Both the position numbers and the translations under genes were made by a program. A stretch of DNA of 64,000 nucleotides from Reticulitermes lucifugus (Eukaryota; Arthropoda; Insecta; Blattodea; Rhinotermitidae): positions 291 through 64,290 of the forward strand of contig JAKCWW010000646.1 of the NCBI GenBank assembly GCA_026260175.1. Reading direction: 5' to 3'. Shown piece after piece: positions 24,001 through 36,224 of this stretch. The stretch's first letter is position 1. Each line of letters starts with the position of its first letter. Under the pieces are notes generated by a model. It had not been told where the DNA came from, ran no database searches, and saw nothing but the letters and a program-made list of their open reading frames with translations.

Positions 24001-24885
24001 TGCTATTGCCGCTGTCGTATTAAGAGCGTCGTTGCTTAGACCACAAAGAAAACCACGCATTGCCAGCTCTCAGACGTTTGGTAATTGCCCTAATTCGACA
24101 ATATAAAGGCTCACATACTGGTAGTCTCGAAAAATAATTTATGTACAAATATACATAAACTCCCAATTCACCGATTCTCTCGTCCAGTTTTTTTTTTAGA
24201 TTTCTTTATATATTCCGGAATTACAAGCCGTTCTCTAAGGGTTTCTAAATCAAGAAGTTCAGGTCCTTTTTTGTGACAAGCCATTACGAAGCCATGTTTG
24301 TTCACAGTTAAATTACGGGTCTGTGCCGTGGTGCAAGATGGCTCCAGGGGATATCTCTGACTGCTGCAAAAACACGGAGAGTTCTCTGCTTATGTGACCG
24401 TCGTATGAAATTAATGTGCCTCACAGAGGGACTGGACTTCCCGGCGTGGGCCAATACGTCTTAGCAGGGGTCAAATGAATTCACATAAATGCATACCGTT
24501 ACTGTTACTCTTTGCCTCCAATTTAATGAGTGCATTTGGAGTACAATTCGTGGGATGTTATTTCGTTTTATTTATTGGCGGTCTATTTAAGGACGGTTGT
24601 GATAACGTAGGCTTTGTAACCACGAAAGGTAGGATTATTACTGAATAATGAATTAGAAAGGTCGTGGAAGAAAGCGGTCGTTTCCTTATTTCAGTTACCA
24701 TCCCGACACTTGCGTGCAGAAACTGAAAAAAGGCAAGAAAGCTCAGTTAAATTTGTTAGTTCTGAATCCGGCACGTCCGACTACCAAGCAGGAGCGATAA
24801 CCATTTGACAGCGTTGTTCGTTCTGAAGTGGTAATGTCCTCCTGCGACACACAGACAGTACCAAAGTTGTTGCTGTAAAAGCAGC

Positions 24886-24909
24886 ATATATATATATATA
24901 TATATATAT
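24886..24909. repeat. (TA)n microsatellite
   Basis: Twelve uninterrupted TA units. Confidence 0.95.
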
Positions 24910-25214
24910 TCTTCTTGTACATGAAAGTGGTTTTTAACATGTCATTTGTAAATAGTTAACACGTCTTGACGTAGGTGTGCCACCATCAAATGCACGTAAA
25001 TGTAAGATATTTGTACCACTAACTCCAACAAATACATGCCTATTGCATATGCAAAACTCTCACCAGGATTGTGGTTTGTCATATAATTTACATACCACAC
25101 ACATTTCTGCAGATTCTATTAAGCATTATGAGCAATGCTTAAATTACTCTTTCTTTTTTTTTTCTTTCTTAGTCTGATCTCTTCTACCTACTCATTGTAG
25201 ATGTAGAGGGTTAT

Positions 25215-25432
25215 TGCTGCACCTGATTACACTCAACGACACACACTCCAGCACATTCGGTAGGAGTTCCCTGTATGAGTGATCGGCCCGTTGCAGAGAC
25301 CTGTACCTGACAACACACAACACTCACAAGAGACAGACATCCATGCCCCCTGCGGGATTCGAACCCACAATCCCAGCAAGCGAGCGGCCGCAGATCCACG
25401 TCTGAGACCGCGCGGCCACCAGGATCGGCCTT
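25215..25432 (-). mobile_element. SINE family A, 3'-truncated copy
   Basis: On the minus strand, GGCCGATCCTGGTGGCCGCG opens the tRNA head, with box A TGGCCGCGCGG and perfect box B GGTTCGAATCCC. The body with CATGGATGTCTGTCTCTTGTG follows. The family 3' part (GGAGGCCTAGG onward) is lacking. The head is close to the 33.1-kb copy. Confidence 0.85.
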
Positions 25433-25434
25433 AA

Positions 25435-26904
25435 CGTAACCTACAGCAATATTTATATCGATATGACACACAGTTCGCGAGCTGTACCATTAATTTTTGT
25501 GTTGTGACTCTATTCCTAAAGATATTTAATCGTAGCAGCCGTTCTGATATAACATCTGATTTACACGCTGTATCAACTGTTTCTGTGTTGCGACGGTGTT
25601 CTGAACGTTCGATTACCACAGTGGCTGTCCTGATGTGACATATGGGTTACATGGTGTATCGGTTGTTGCGGAGGCTTGCGGTGGAACTGCGGGCGGCATA
25701 ATCGGAAGTAGTGAGACTGACAGTGATCAACTACCAGGAGCGCTTGCATGAATGTATCATAGCGCAACGTCAGAGCGACCCACCACAATAAGATGGGAAC
25801 CAAAATTCATATCTGAAGGTCTGCACCATTAATCGGGGGTAGATATGGTCACTGAAGCATTGCAGAGAAACATTCTGTCCGGAGTGAAAAGTAAGCAAAA
25901 TTCAAGCTTGAGAATTATGGTAATTTCTCGTATGGCCAATTTTCATATTTCGGCATAGAATCTGACATGAATTTTGTAAGCACATAATTCTGATCGAGGA
26001 AACGGTGTCAGAAATTGTGAGTTTTACTTTATCTTTTCGGTCTGTTCTTATGAATTCTAAGGTACAGCCATGAAACAAGATATCAAAGCTTATTCTTAAA
26101 CCCTTTGCCGCTTTCACCTCAGTCGAAAAACAATCTCTGCGTTTTACAATGTTTTTAAATCATCTGTAAACACGGGTCACAGGTGGTGCCTAATTTGGCT
26201 ACTCGGACAAGAATTCTATTTAAAAAAGGACCCCGCACCTATCAATGCGATTCTAAATGTGTTTCACTCTTTTTTTTAACATCGCTCAATGCTGGAAGAG
26301 GTATCGCTGCATTAACAATCGGTTTCGTATCCAGGTCAGTTACAGATTTAATGCTTCGACGTCTGTGGAGAAATCAAATGAAAGGGGCGAGAGACAATAT
26401 CAGAAAATAAATTCTAAGGTTCTTCCTCCAGCCAACATTGACTTTTCGCTCGTAACTAAAAAGTAGCGTTGATTGAGGCCTGCTTCAATACTGGAATTTT
26501 ACAAAGTTTGGCCATTAAGTGGCTTAGCAGCTTTCTGTTTCCACATATCGCTCTAATGAACTCTTCATCATATCCCTGGATGCCTTCAGGTGTAATAAAT
26601 ACATGCCAACGCGAGGACGCTGTATGCAAATACGGATCACTCTGAGTAGAGACTGATCCTTCACGGCGTCAACATAGAGTGGCAAAATATAGAATTTACC
26701 ACTCGATTCCATTCGAAGAATTTTACTATCCCAAAGTATTTGGATGCAGTAGATTTCAATAACTGTCTTGCAGTATAATAATTTTAACATAAACTTTATA
26801 TGACACTGTACATAGATGTTGTAAGTGTCTGCTGCCATTATACATTTTATCATCTACCTACGACAAAGCTGTATAAAAACGCTGTGTACATCTTTTAGTA
26901 CTGG
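25435..26904. other. unannotated intergenic DNA
   Basis: Several short open frames without domains; nothing recognisable. Confidence 0.35.
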
Positions 26905-26960
26905 CACTCCCTGCAGATGGCTAAAGACAATAGCCCAAACATGTAGAAGTTGTTTCTATT
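26900..26960 (+). repeat. hammerhead-like motif, degenerate solo copy
   Basis: CTGCAGA (26911-26917), one T, then a perfect 5-bp stem GGCTA/TAGCC (26919-26923 with 26931-26935), CAAAC and ATGTA. This is the same layout as the motif at 48.2 kb, with the GAAA box altered to CAAA. GGGCAATTTGTTGGTT near 26980 echoes the terminal word of the 47.7-kb palindrome. Confidence 0.45.
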
Positions 26961-27446
26961 TTTAATATGGGCAATTTGTTGGTTACAAACTTGCTTTGCA
27001 TTTGTCAGTTGCACTGAAGATGTACAATATTAAGACACGATTTTCGTGCAACATCATCATCCTACGCCGAGAAACAAGATGTGCAGTTGTTTTTAATGTA
27101 TTAATCGCAGGGATGTGTTATTCTTTCACTTAACAAAACTCTGTCGCTAAAAAGAAAAAAGTAGTGATATGCATATTGGGTGTGTGCACAAGCAGGAAGT
27201 AGTCGTGGTCTGTTTATACGTTGCTCTTATGATGATCCACTTGAGCCAACCAGACAGAGCTCTGTAGACATGCCATTCTCCAGTCTGACTTAATATAATT
27301 TCAGTACATGTTAAGCGACTACAGTACTTCTGTTTCTTTCAACTTGCGTTCCAGGTATGTCTTTATCAGCTTCTATTCAGTGTCTTCGCAATCCTTTAAA
27401 ATTCTTATTAATAAACTTGGTGTTACAAGAGCTGATGTAGAATGGA

Positions 27447-27550
27447 AGAAAAATATCCCTCCGAAACGCTGGTAACCGTCTACAAAATGAACGCTATCAT
27501 AACCCAAAATATTACGATACGAATGAAGAGATGTGAAAGCCTCAGAGGTG
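27447..27550 (+). repeat. repeat family E fragment, weak
   Basis: TCCGAAACGCTGGTAACCGTCTAC followed by ATCATAACCCAAAA. This is the head and part of the middle of family E; the tail is lost. Confidence 0.35.
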
Positions 27551-28139
27551 TTATCGCCAATAATTAGTGCATAATTTATACTAGTCCGACAAAGTGAGAA
27601 AAAAACCTGAAGACTACCAGCAGATGCTCGCAAAATAACCGTCCTGTTGCATTCATAATAGCATTATTTAGTAATGATTTCAACGAAACGTTGAGTTTTT
27701 GGTGAAGGGAAAAATATACAACTCTTAATAGGCCTGTACCATGAGGACTGCTGACATCGTTAAATACATCCAGAGCTTCGAAAGATACATTTACAATTTA
27801 AAATAGTCTTGTGTTTGTCATGGTTCGTTTAAATTTGAACCTATAGACCAGATGTTCCGATAGGGATATTCCCAAGCAACACCGTTACATTTTATACTAC
27901 ATATAACTGCTGCTGTGAGACTTGGTATGTGGACTCGGAGCTCATCACGCACAACGCATGCCGCGGTCTCAGCAGACGCAACAGATGTAAGCATCTCTTC
28001 CACTAGACTCTTCGTTAACTCAGAGTAAAACTTGTTCCACCTCGTCACAAAGATACATAAAAAACTTCCATCTGAAAAACAATGAATTATAATGGCTATG
28101 ATCCGAGATGCGTTTGGTACTGCCACCACGTCTTCAACT

Positions 28140-28330
28140 TAATACATCCAACCCAAAGGCTGCGGTGGACTGGGCAGCCCTTCTGCTTCGTATTCAGGAT
28201 GCCCGAGGGTCAAATACCGACCGCAGAACGGCTACAGTGACTCGGAATTTCTGTGGCTTTCTTCAATTTCCTCAAGCAAATTCCGAGATTGTACATAAAA
28301 TTACACCACGGACGTTTACTTCCACATAAT
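28140..28330 (+). mobile_element. SINE family C, fairly complete copy
   Basis: A tRNA-like head around CTTCGTATTCAGGATGCCCG and a box B remnant GGGTCAAATACC (one base lost) lead into CGGAATTTCTGTGGCTTTC, CCTCAAGCAAATTCCGAGAT and CACGGACGTTTACTTCC. That is the full body order of a widespread insect tRNA-SINE type. A 73-codon open frame (28108-28329) is only the SINE. Confidence 0.65.
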
Positions 28331-28439
28331 TTCCAACATATTATTCACTAACTGTCCTATCATTTGACCCTCCTGATCTTAGATGACTCATACCTAAATA
28401 ACGGTAGTCTGTTATTTTTACTCGTATTTATACTCTGAG

Positions 28440-28535
28440 GATTAGGCAGCCGGCTTCTCTGAAACGTTGAAAACTATCTACAAACTACATGTCATAAACA
28501 ATGAAACTACATGGCCATGATAACTTCAAATTGCA
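28440..28535 (+). repeat. repeat family E copy
   Basis: GCCGGCTTCTCTGAAACGTT, then CTATCTACAAACTACATGTC, ATAA, and ACATGGCCATGATAACTTCA. The head, middle and tail of family E are present in order. Confidence 0.55.
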
Positions 28536-28849
28536 TACAGACTGAGGTATTGATACAGACCCACTGCTAAGGTAAATTTGTATCTGTGTCTGAATATTAC
28601 GCTATGAAATCATAAAGGGGCATGACCACGAAGCTCCATATAGGAAGATCGGTATTAGATGTAGATAAGTTTTGAGCTTCCCGCTTCTGAGCTTTTATCA
28701 CATGACTGAACCATGTTAGGCTAAGCGGCGTGAACAAGGTGACGAAGAGAATAATCTCTGCCCCTGATAAGAATATATCCCCCGTCATCCAGCCAGTTAC
28801 CATTAGTTTAGTGACTGAACTAGGCACATCTTGATATACTAAACACATT

Positions 28850-31007
28850 ACACATGCTTGCCGCTTATTTTTAGGACACTTAAATGCACTGTGTCAACTG
28901 CACAGGTTGTATAACGTCAAATAAACTGGTACGATTATCCTAAGATATGACAATATATGGATCTTAAAAGAGGCAGTCATAGAGCATTTCAAGAAACTGT
29001 CTTGTATTTGGCGAAAAAAAAGGCAAATTGCCAGACATCTTGTTTATGAAATCTGGTAACGCGGCAGGTGTTCGAACAGGTCACTTTTGAGTCCAGTTTC
29101 TAAACGTTAATACTGACTGCGCTTTATTCATAATTTGTATAGAATAATACACAATACTATACAATTTTAGAAATATTTTAGACTAATTGTGCTGGACATG
29201 ATGAATATTACCTTGACAACATTTTGTTAGTTGGATGTGCTGAAGTTGTCAGGTTATTAATTTTAATTGTATTTTATGTATGTTTTTTATGTTACTGGGA
29301 CAGAAGCCGGACCCCTATGTTCTAATGATTAATTGGCATACATCAGTATTCAAAGAATCTTGGACAGAAGTTAGCCACTGGGATCTGAATCGCAAATTCA
29401 ACCCAAAACCTACCTTTTGTATGGTCCAATGAAAATCACATAGAAGTGTAACGCATCTGTTTCCCGAAAAGTCGCCTTCTTTCGTGTATTAAGATTAACA
29501 ATCCAGCCTCAACATATCTATCTTCAAATTTCGTGATTTTAATCCCCATTGGACGTGAATAAATAACACTACCAAAATAAATGCTTGGTTGATTTTACAG
29601 TTCAAAATTAGTGTTGACTGTTGTAAACAATCAGCAGTGTGTGTGTGTGGCTTTGTAGGCGAGATAGGGTTTAGGCGTATTTACAGCTGTACAAAAACTG
29701 AAGCAAACCAAATTAGTGACCAGTAGAATTGAGCCGACTTAAATTCTTTACTGCTGCATGTCGAAATATTCATTTTCGGTAAGTGACATTCTGTTATCGC
29801 GTTGGACTTAGTTTGACACATTACGAATTGAAACAAAAGAATTGGACCTGACGAGTTGTTGTGTCTGTGTATCTGTATGTCTCTGTCTATCATAACAGGA
29901 AATGATTTACGAGTGTTATGTGTGTTATATGTCTATGTGTGTATGTTGTACCGTTTTCGCACTGTACTGCTTGTAGTTTCCACACTGTTCAAAGCTGTGC
30001 CATCTGAATACTGTAGATGCACTTTAAGTTGCCGTTATAACGGATAAATTAGTAGAGGAGATAAAGACATGAAAGGGAGGAAGGAGGGTAAGATATCAAA
30101 GTATGAAGGTATGAAATGATGGTGTTACAGAAAGTATTCCCCACGGAATGAGTTTTTAATAGTAATGTAATAGTAGCCTAAAAAATTCTGACATGATTGA
30201 ATCAATGTACGTAGTGAAAATTCATCACTATAGAGAAAATTATAAATACTTAGGGAAACTTAATCCATAAGCAACAAGTACTGCTGAAGGAGACGATTGA
30301 GAACTGACTTGTTTATTTTAAGAAAGTTTAATATGTTCACACAAAGAAACGTTGAACATAATTTCTTATAGAAGCAGGAAGCCTGAATAACGATACAAAA
30401 CCGAACTGAAAAAATGTCACACTACCTGCATCATCTGTAACACCATGATAATGGGCACCGAGCACAGCACGGGAAAGAAGAGGAAGATGAGGTTTGAAAA
30501 TTTAATGGCGATAAAATATAAGGTTTGTGTTTTTCATTGAATTTGGATGCAGGTGGTTCCTCCGGAACTTAAGTAACCTACAAAACCACAAGATGTAATA
30601 ACCCAAAAATATGCAATATGAAAAAAGTATTTGTGTTCATTATTATACAACGGATCTAACAACATACAAATTGTGAAAAAATGCTCATCAAGTATAGAGA
30701 CACTTGAAATACACAACACACACAAGTTTTTACTTTTTCTAATCTAAACAATATAACGTAGGAAGTAAACATTACTAAAACGGTTAGTAACTCCGACTCC
30801 AGGCTTCACATAGGGTTTGGTCAGCGGTAAGAAGCTTGCAGTACGTTGGAGGGGCTCGTTTGCGCGTGACGGGACTCCGCTAATCCTGCCTGTCTCTTAC
30901 ATACAGATAAGGCGAAGTGCTCACATACAAAATATGAAGACCCGAAGGCTCTTTCATCATGTTTACAGAAACGTGAAGTACGTTCAAACGTTAGGCGCAG
31001 ATGATTT
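28850..31007. other. unannotated intergenic DNA
   Basis: A short (GT)n run lies at 29637-29648. No exon, SINE head or terminal repeat is recognised. Confidence 0.35.
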
Positions 31008-31378
31008 TGGCGTGTTAAATCTGTAAGTTTGACTATTATTCGGCTGATTAAGTCGAGGAGAATGAAATGGTCTGGGCATGTGGCTCGTATCGGAGACAGG
31101 AGAGTTGCATACAGGGCTCTGTTGTGGAGACCTGAGGGAAAAAGACGACTTGGAAGACCTAGGCGTAGATGGGTCTTCAAGAAGCGGGATGGGTAGGCAT
31201 GAACTGGATTGATCTGCCTCAGAATATGGACAGCTGGCAGGCGTTTGTGAATGCGGTAATGAACCTTCCAGTTACACAAAATGCGGGAAATTTCTTGATT
31301 AGCCGAGGACCTGTCAGCTTCTCAGAAAGGAATTTGCTCCATGGAGTTAATTAGTAATTTAGTTAGTCAGTCAGTCAT
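31008..31378 (+). mobile_element. RTE-like LINE, 3' end of ORF plus tail
   Basis: The C-terminal end of an ORF2-type protein is recognisable: [18 protein letters not shown], then GRPRRRW, then (other frame) [20 protein letters not shown] and [10 protein letters not shown]. This arrangement is familiar from RTE-like elements abundant in insects. A frame change after GRPRRRW, apparently from a small deletion, inactivates it. The 3' UTR ends CTGTCAGCTTCTCAGAAAGG, CCATGGAGTTAATTAG and a TTAGTCAGTCAGTCA tail instead of poly(A), which fits the RTE group. It is strongly 5'-truncated. The long minus-strand open frame over it (30821-31279) is a shadow. Confidence 0.8.
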
Positions 31379-31474
31379 TTTGACGGTACACATTTTTCAT
31401 ACCTCATCAAGTGCAAGTGGGATTTCAGGATTTATCGGCTGCGACTTTGACAGTGTCTAATCTAATAAACGCCT

Positions 31475-31600
31475 CACAGGTACATGCTGCCTCCATGTAG
31501 GTGGCGGCAGGTTCCTCTGATGTGTCGGCGTATATCTTCCCAACTATATGGCATCATATCCCAGAAGTCAGTTATCTTGAAGATTACCTCATTTAATACC
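31475..31600 (+). repeat. repeat family E copy
   Basis: GGCGGCAGGTTCCTCTGATG, then ACTATATGGCATCATATCCC and AGAAGTCAGTTATCTT. A small hairpin CTGCCTCC/GGTGGCGGCAG sits at its start. Confidence 0.55.
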
Positions 31601-32317
31601 CCAAATTATTAGAATATAATGAACTGCAAACCGTACACTTTCAGCCTAAAGTAGAGGCAAAATAAAAGTAAAACCTCTAACAAAGTTGGAAACCTTACCT
31701 GAAGAAAATTGGAACAGCAAGGCCTCGATATGTTCTATTATTCCACCGGAAGTAAGTTTGTCAGACATGAATTTCTGTGGGCTATTGAGATGATATTGGC
31801 GAAATGTTTGCTTCATAGAAATATAAATTGTATTAATGTATGAACTACTAACGACATGTCCAAGTCGAAGATAATTTGTAGCTTAAACATAAATAAAAGC
31901 TGACGAAAAATGAAACTCATTTTAGCGCCTTACTTTGCATGTTTTAATCTGAACATTATTCAGACAAAATTTGAAGGAAAAAAACTGTACAACAGAAATG
32001 GGCTCGTATTTCTTAATTCCGGCCCGGGCGAAGTTATTTAAAACTCATCGCGAGTCAGATACTTTCTCGAAAGGATGCGTCATTAAAAAACTGTAAAATC
32101 ACTGTAATATATTCTTACCGGATAAACGTTTTCTACAGATACACCAAACGACGCAAAAATGACATTATTATTAAGCCTGAACAATTAGGACAGGCTACCC
32201 TAAATGCTGACTTGCATTATTTTATCTATTTCTTCTCTATTTAACGTCAGTGTCGATAACTCAGACTCATTTCGTGAATAGTAGAATGATTAATGAATAA
32301 TAAATTTGAAATGTTGT

Positions 32318-32465
32318 AGAAGTAAGAAGTCGCGGCCTAATTTGAGGTACATTCCCGCAATTTGCGGGGAAGAATGAAAAAAGAAACAGGGCAGCCAGTC
32401 TCTGGGCTGATATTTGAATGTGTGACCTGAAAAAGGAGTGCTACCCACTCAACAGAGCTCTTTTT
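32318..32465 (-). mobile_element. SINE family C copy
   Basis: On the minus strand: TTGAGTGGGTAGCACTCC (box A region), CACATTCAAATATC (box B region), then GCAAATTGCGGGAATGTACC and TTAGGCCGCGACTTCTTAC. The body order matches the 28.2-kb copy. Confidence 0.6.
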
Positions 32466-33128
32466 ACTTGGGCCTATTTCTGTTCTCGAGATATTAATAC
32501 GTACATTAAGGCGAATCTTGAGTGTCTATACTCAGCACGTATTGTAAACTGCAATAGTATACGCTTGTCCTGAAATTACAAAACCTTGCACTTCATCTAA
32601 ATGCGGTATATATTTTTCTGTTAATTTTCTTATTTATTTTATGATTCAGATATTTCATACGTGTCCTGTAATCCACGGGCATTCTTCCATGTGGCAAGTT
32701 TTATTCATTTTTCACTCAGACCATTTCGTGTGACAGCAGGCAGCGCAGCCTTCGCCGTTATTCCAGTTTGCCTTACGTTGGTGTCCACGCATTAGTTTCA
32801 GTGTATTCACCATGCTTAAGGAAGGCGGTTGGAATATTTTTCTGCGGCTCGCAGAGCCGCTTCATATTTAACAAACGCTTTGCTCACTGCACGTCGAAGT
32901 ACTGCTGGTTTTATAACTTATATCATAGTTTTCAGATCGGTGGCGATCCTGCAGTTAAACCAAAATCGATAAGGAACGAGAATTTGTAATCATATTGAAC
33001 GTTACTGGAAGCAGAAATATATTGTTTCGGGGCCGCACCTTTTCCACTTCTTATGCAGATTCAAGGATACAATGATATGACATATACCCTATCTTTTCCG
33101 CTTTTGGAAACTATCAGCTGGTTTCATC

Positions 33129-33382
33129 TTTTTTCATGGCTCGGCAGCCCTGTTGGGCCTAGGCCTCCTCACTGTTGAGGTTTCGAGATCACATTTAGAT
33201 ACACCACTCTCGGTAGGACTCCTCTGGATGAGTGATCGGCCCGGCGCAGGGACCTCTACCTGACAACACACGACATTCACAAGAGACAGACATCCATGCC
33301 CCCTGCGGGATTCGAACCCACAATCGCAGCAAGCGAGCGGCCGCAGACCCACGCCTTAGAACGCGCGGCCACCGGGATCGGC
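33129..33382 (-). mobile_element. SINE family A, complete copy with TSD
   Basis: This is the best-preserved family A copy. On the minus strand it starts GCCGATCCCGGTGGCCGCGC (box A TGGCCGCGCGT) and has box B GGTTCGAATCCC, then CATGGATGTCTGTCTCTTGTG and GGAGGCCTAGGCCCAACAGG. It ends with an A tail, seen as six T at 33129-33134. The flanks are GGTTTCATC (33120-33128) and GGTTTTCAT (33383-33391), a probable target duplication. Compared with the 3.9-kb copy, it retains a CAGGTAGAGGTCCCTGCGCC block. Confidence 0.9.
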
Positions 33383-33391
33383 GGTTTTCAT

Positions 33392-34740
33392 ATATCTAGT
33401 AATTGCTTCCGTCTTTACAAGCTGAAAAAGAGCCTCCGTTAGCCTGTTCACAGGGTAGGTACATGGGTAGACCGCAGAGAGGCCTGAATATTGCTATGAA
33501 AACATCATTGCTCGTCCGGCCTGTAGGTAGTCACTTTACAATGAGGTAAGTACACTGTGTGCTATATCCCCTTGCTGCACGAAGAACGAGGCGACTGGAA
33601 CAATTAGCTACCCAGCAGCAGTTGCGTGTTGCTTCTTATAGAATCGCTTAGCACTCATCTTACTTCCATTTAGATTTTATTTTCAAGACATTCTCATCAA
33701 TGTTAATGGGGACAGACATTGCTTCAGGAACCGTATTTATTCTCCTGTGTTAAACCTCGCAGCATCCTCATGCAATTCAAGTGTCTTGCAGCCAATACTG
33801 ACTTGCTGAAGAATGGGAATTGAAGATCGAACTTTATAAATCCCACATGAGTTTTTGAAAGTTGTGTGTCCTAGAATATCATTTTTACATCTTAATCTTA
33901 AGATGTTATTTTATATGACATAATCGTTTTGGAGAGTACAACACATGCAGGTGTTGATAAATATTATTCGTCCTCGAAAGAACAAACAAACAGATTATAT
34001 TAAGACACGCCTGACAGACAAAATGTTCAGATCACTATAAAGCAGGCGTTTCTATAAAACAAGGAAAATCGAAAGGGTAGGTACCAAATTAAAAAGTTTG
34101 TTTCACAATTACGTCTCAAAATCAAATTTGGTTTAAAATATATATGGCAAGTGCATTTGCGTTGGTAGTAGCGATTTATCTTGCGAAAACAAATTGAGAT
34201 TCTTGACTTAAAGCAACACAACACAGAGACATTGCTAATTATGTGTCATGTTGTATTCAAGGAAGTATTTTGCAACATTTGTTTGGTTTCATATTCTTGC
34301 TTCGGTGTTTAGTTTTATTTCGAATTTGACGAACCTATAAAGTACTACATCTGAAGCGTGAAAAAGAGACGAACAGCTTTATTAAGCTTTGAAATATCTG
34401 TAGTCCAAAATATACTCACACTTTTTTACACTACGCACGCAGTTGGCATCACATGAACATGAACATACACACATGCATAGATTAATCTCGACCTTGGGTG
34501 TTTCACTGCGACTGCAAGTTTAGAACATAATTATTTGTTTGCCATAGTGCCAAATGCTGCCAGCACTTGTACATCCTGGTCGACATCCACTTACTCTGTG
34601 TTTCTTTCCGGTGTTCAACAATTTCAATACCACTGCACATCCAGTGTTTACCAAGTTTTATGTTGATGAATGTTGTGAAGTGGATTTTACTGCGAGTGCG
34701 TAATAAGGCAAACGGTGTTTTATAACGGAGGTGTTTCAGC
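33392..34740. other. unannotated intergenic DNA
   Basis: No supported feature. Confidence 0.35.
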
Positions 34741-34744
34741 TTAA

Positions 34745-34805
34745 AAGGTGAACTTTCCCTGATGTTGGTGGTGGCTGCCACCGAAACATGTCGGAGTGAG
34801 TGATT
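34745..34805 (+). repeat. hammerhead-like motif, solo copy
   Basis: CTGATGT (34759-34765), T, stem GGTGG/CCACC (34767-34771 with 34778-34782), GAAA at 34783-34786, C-AT-G, then TC with GGAG following. The 5' flank TTCC can pair with GGAG (C-G, C-G, T-A, T-G), which reproduces a hammerhead stem I. The last base of the CTGANGA box is changed. Confidence 0.5.
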
Positions 34806-35814
34806 TTATAATAACTTTTAAAATCATTAAACGTATGCTGCATAATTTTGGAAACTTTTAAACAATAACTTAATAATAAAATGCACGGTACAAATAACAA
34901 TGTGAAATTTACGACACTGTACCATACCAATATATAATTGTCACAAGAAAACTTCCACCAAAGCAGGAGACACTTGTAATAGAAGTTTTTACTTATTGGC
35001 TTCCAAAATAATTAAATTGCATCCTGTATCCATTTATTCCGGAACTCTACGAGGAGCACACTGGTTAGAATCCCCATCATATTCGTGACGTCTCTGTTTC
35101 GAATCGTAGGTGGGAGTTCAGTTCTACTGTGTACGATATTTTGGGATATTCGTCAGTTGCTTATTCTAAAACAAATTCAGGCATCAGCTTCAGATAGGCG
35201 AATAATGCTTCCTGTTTTCCTTTATAAACTCGCCAGTCTGTCATTTGTCATTTTGCACTACGCAGCTTGAGCAATTGACATAATTTCGTTGGATATCTTA
35301 AAATGAAACAAAATAAGTGTCAGTAGTTATTGGGTATAACCAGTAGAAGTTTGTAAGACCGTGCTGATAACCAAAGCAAGTAGAGTCAGCAGTAAGCTCA
35401 ATTTCACAACCTAAAGAAATATCAGACCACAGTGTGGAGCATTAAACAATAAATTTATCCAACCCAAGGTTAGAAAACGAAAGAGTTGCTCTCTCGGCCA
35501 TGTGTAGCCCTGTATTTGGAAAATGTGCAATTCTAATTTCAGGAAGGTCATCGGCTACTCTCACTGAGGTTTACTGTGATATTTTTTCAGTCCTATCGGG
35601 ATGATAGCGTACTTTATTTGGGGAACAATTGCTTCTTGCCAAAAACACTTTATAATTTATCCGTCACCAATCAATTTACAATTCGACGTTATATAGTCTG
35701 AGATACGGATAACGTCGTAAAATATCTCACGAAAGTATAACTTTCAGTTTTACCACAGTGACACTAGCTGACTAACATGCTCTTACGCAATACGCCATTC
35801 ATGCACACACTCCC

Positions 35815-35985
35815 CATCCCACCGTCGTGGATGAGCGGTCAACGCATTTTACTTCGAATTCAGGAGGTTCAGTTTCAATTCTGGGTTTGAATCTAGGATA
35901 TCCTGCAGAGGTTCTTTGTGTTTTCTTTAGTTCCTCCCAGCACTGGGCTAGTCCGTTAAAATAGATAGCAACCAATTGTTATTCG
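35815..35985 (+). mobile_element. SINE family C copy
   Basis: GTGGATGAGCGGTCAACGC (box A region) and CAATTCTGGGTTTGAATC (box B region) lead into TGTGTTTTCTTTAGTTCCTC, CCAGCACTGGGCTAGT and AATAGATAGCAACC. The order is that of family C. Confidence 0.55.
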
Positions 35986-36143
35986 AAATCATCCTTCCAT
36001 TCGAAATTACACATCTAATGGCAAGTATGAAAGATTTATGCCAGTTTTAAATTATGCTAAAAGTCTTTACATTTTTCTGTTTGTAACATAATAAAAGGGT
36101 TACGTCTAGTCCTTAAAGAATGAAAGTTACAAGGAAGCCATGT

Positions 36144-36224
36144 CTTAAGTCAGAAATAATGATGTCTTATTTGTATAAGTATATTTTATTCAATTTAGTT
36201 CTTCGTAATGGTTTCTGACTTAAG
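36144..36224. repeat. inverted repeat, 13-bp perfect arms
   Basis: CTTAAGTCAGAAA at 36144-36156 and its exact reverse complement at 36212-36224, 55 bases apart. The size suits a small MITE-like or foldback remnant. There is no clear target duplication. Confidence 0.6.

Noticed and set aside
28597-28848. 83-codon minus-strand frame (SGAEIILFV, WSFVVMPL)
   Set aside because: Looks like a translated dispersed repeat, but I could not align it to any family in the window.
30821-31279. 152-codon minus-strand open frame, the longest but one in the window
   Set aside because: Antisense to the recognised RTE-like LINE 3' end; a shadow frame.
32840-32870. GGCTCGCAGAGCCGC palindrome resembling a hAT subterminal block
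   Set aside because: No CAGGGG-type terminus or duplication nearby; too short to call.
35035-35190. Possible further SINE C head (GTTTCGAATCGTAGGTGG)
   Set aside because: Neither box A nor the family C body could be followed downstream.
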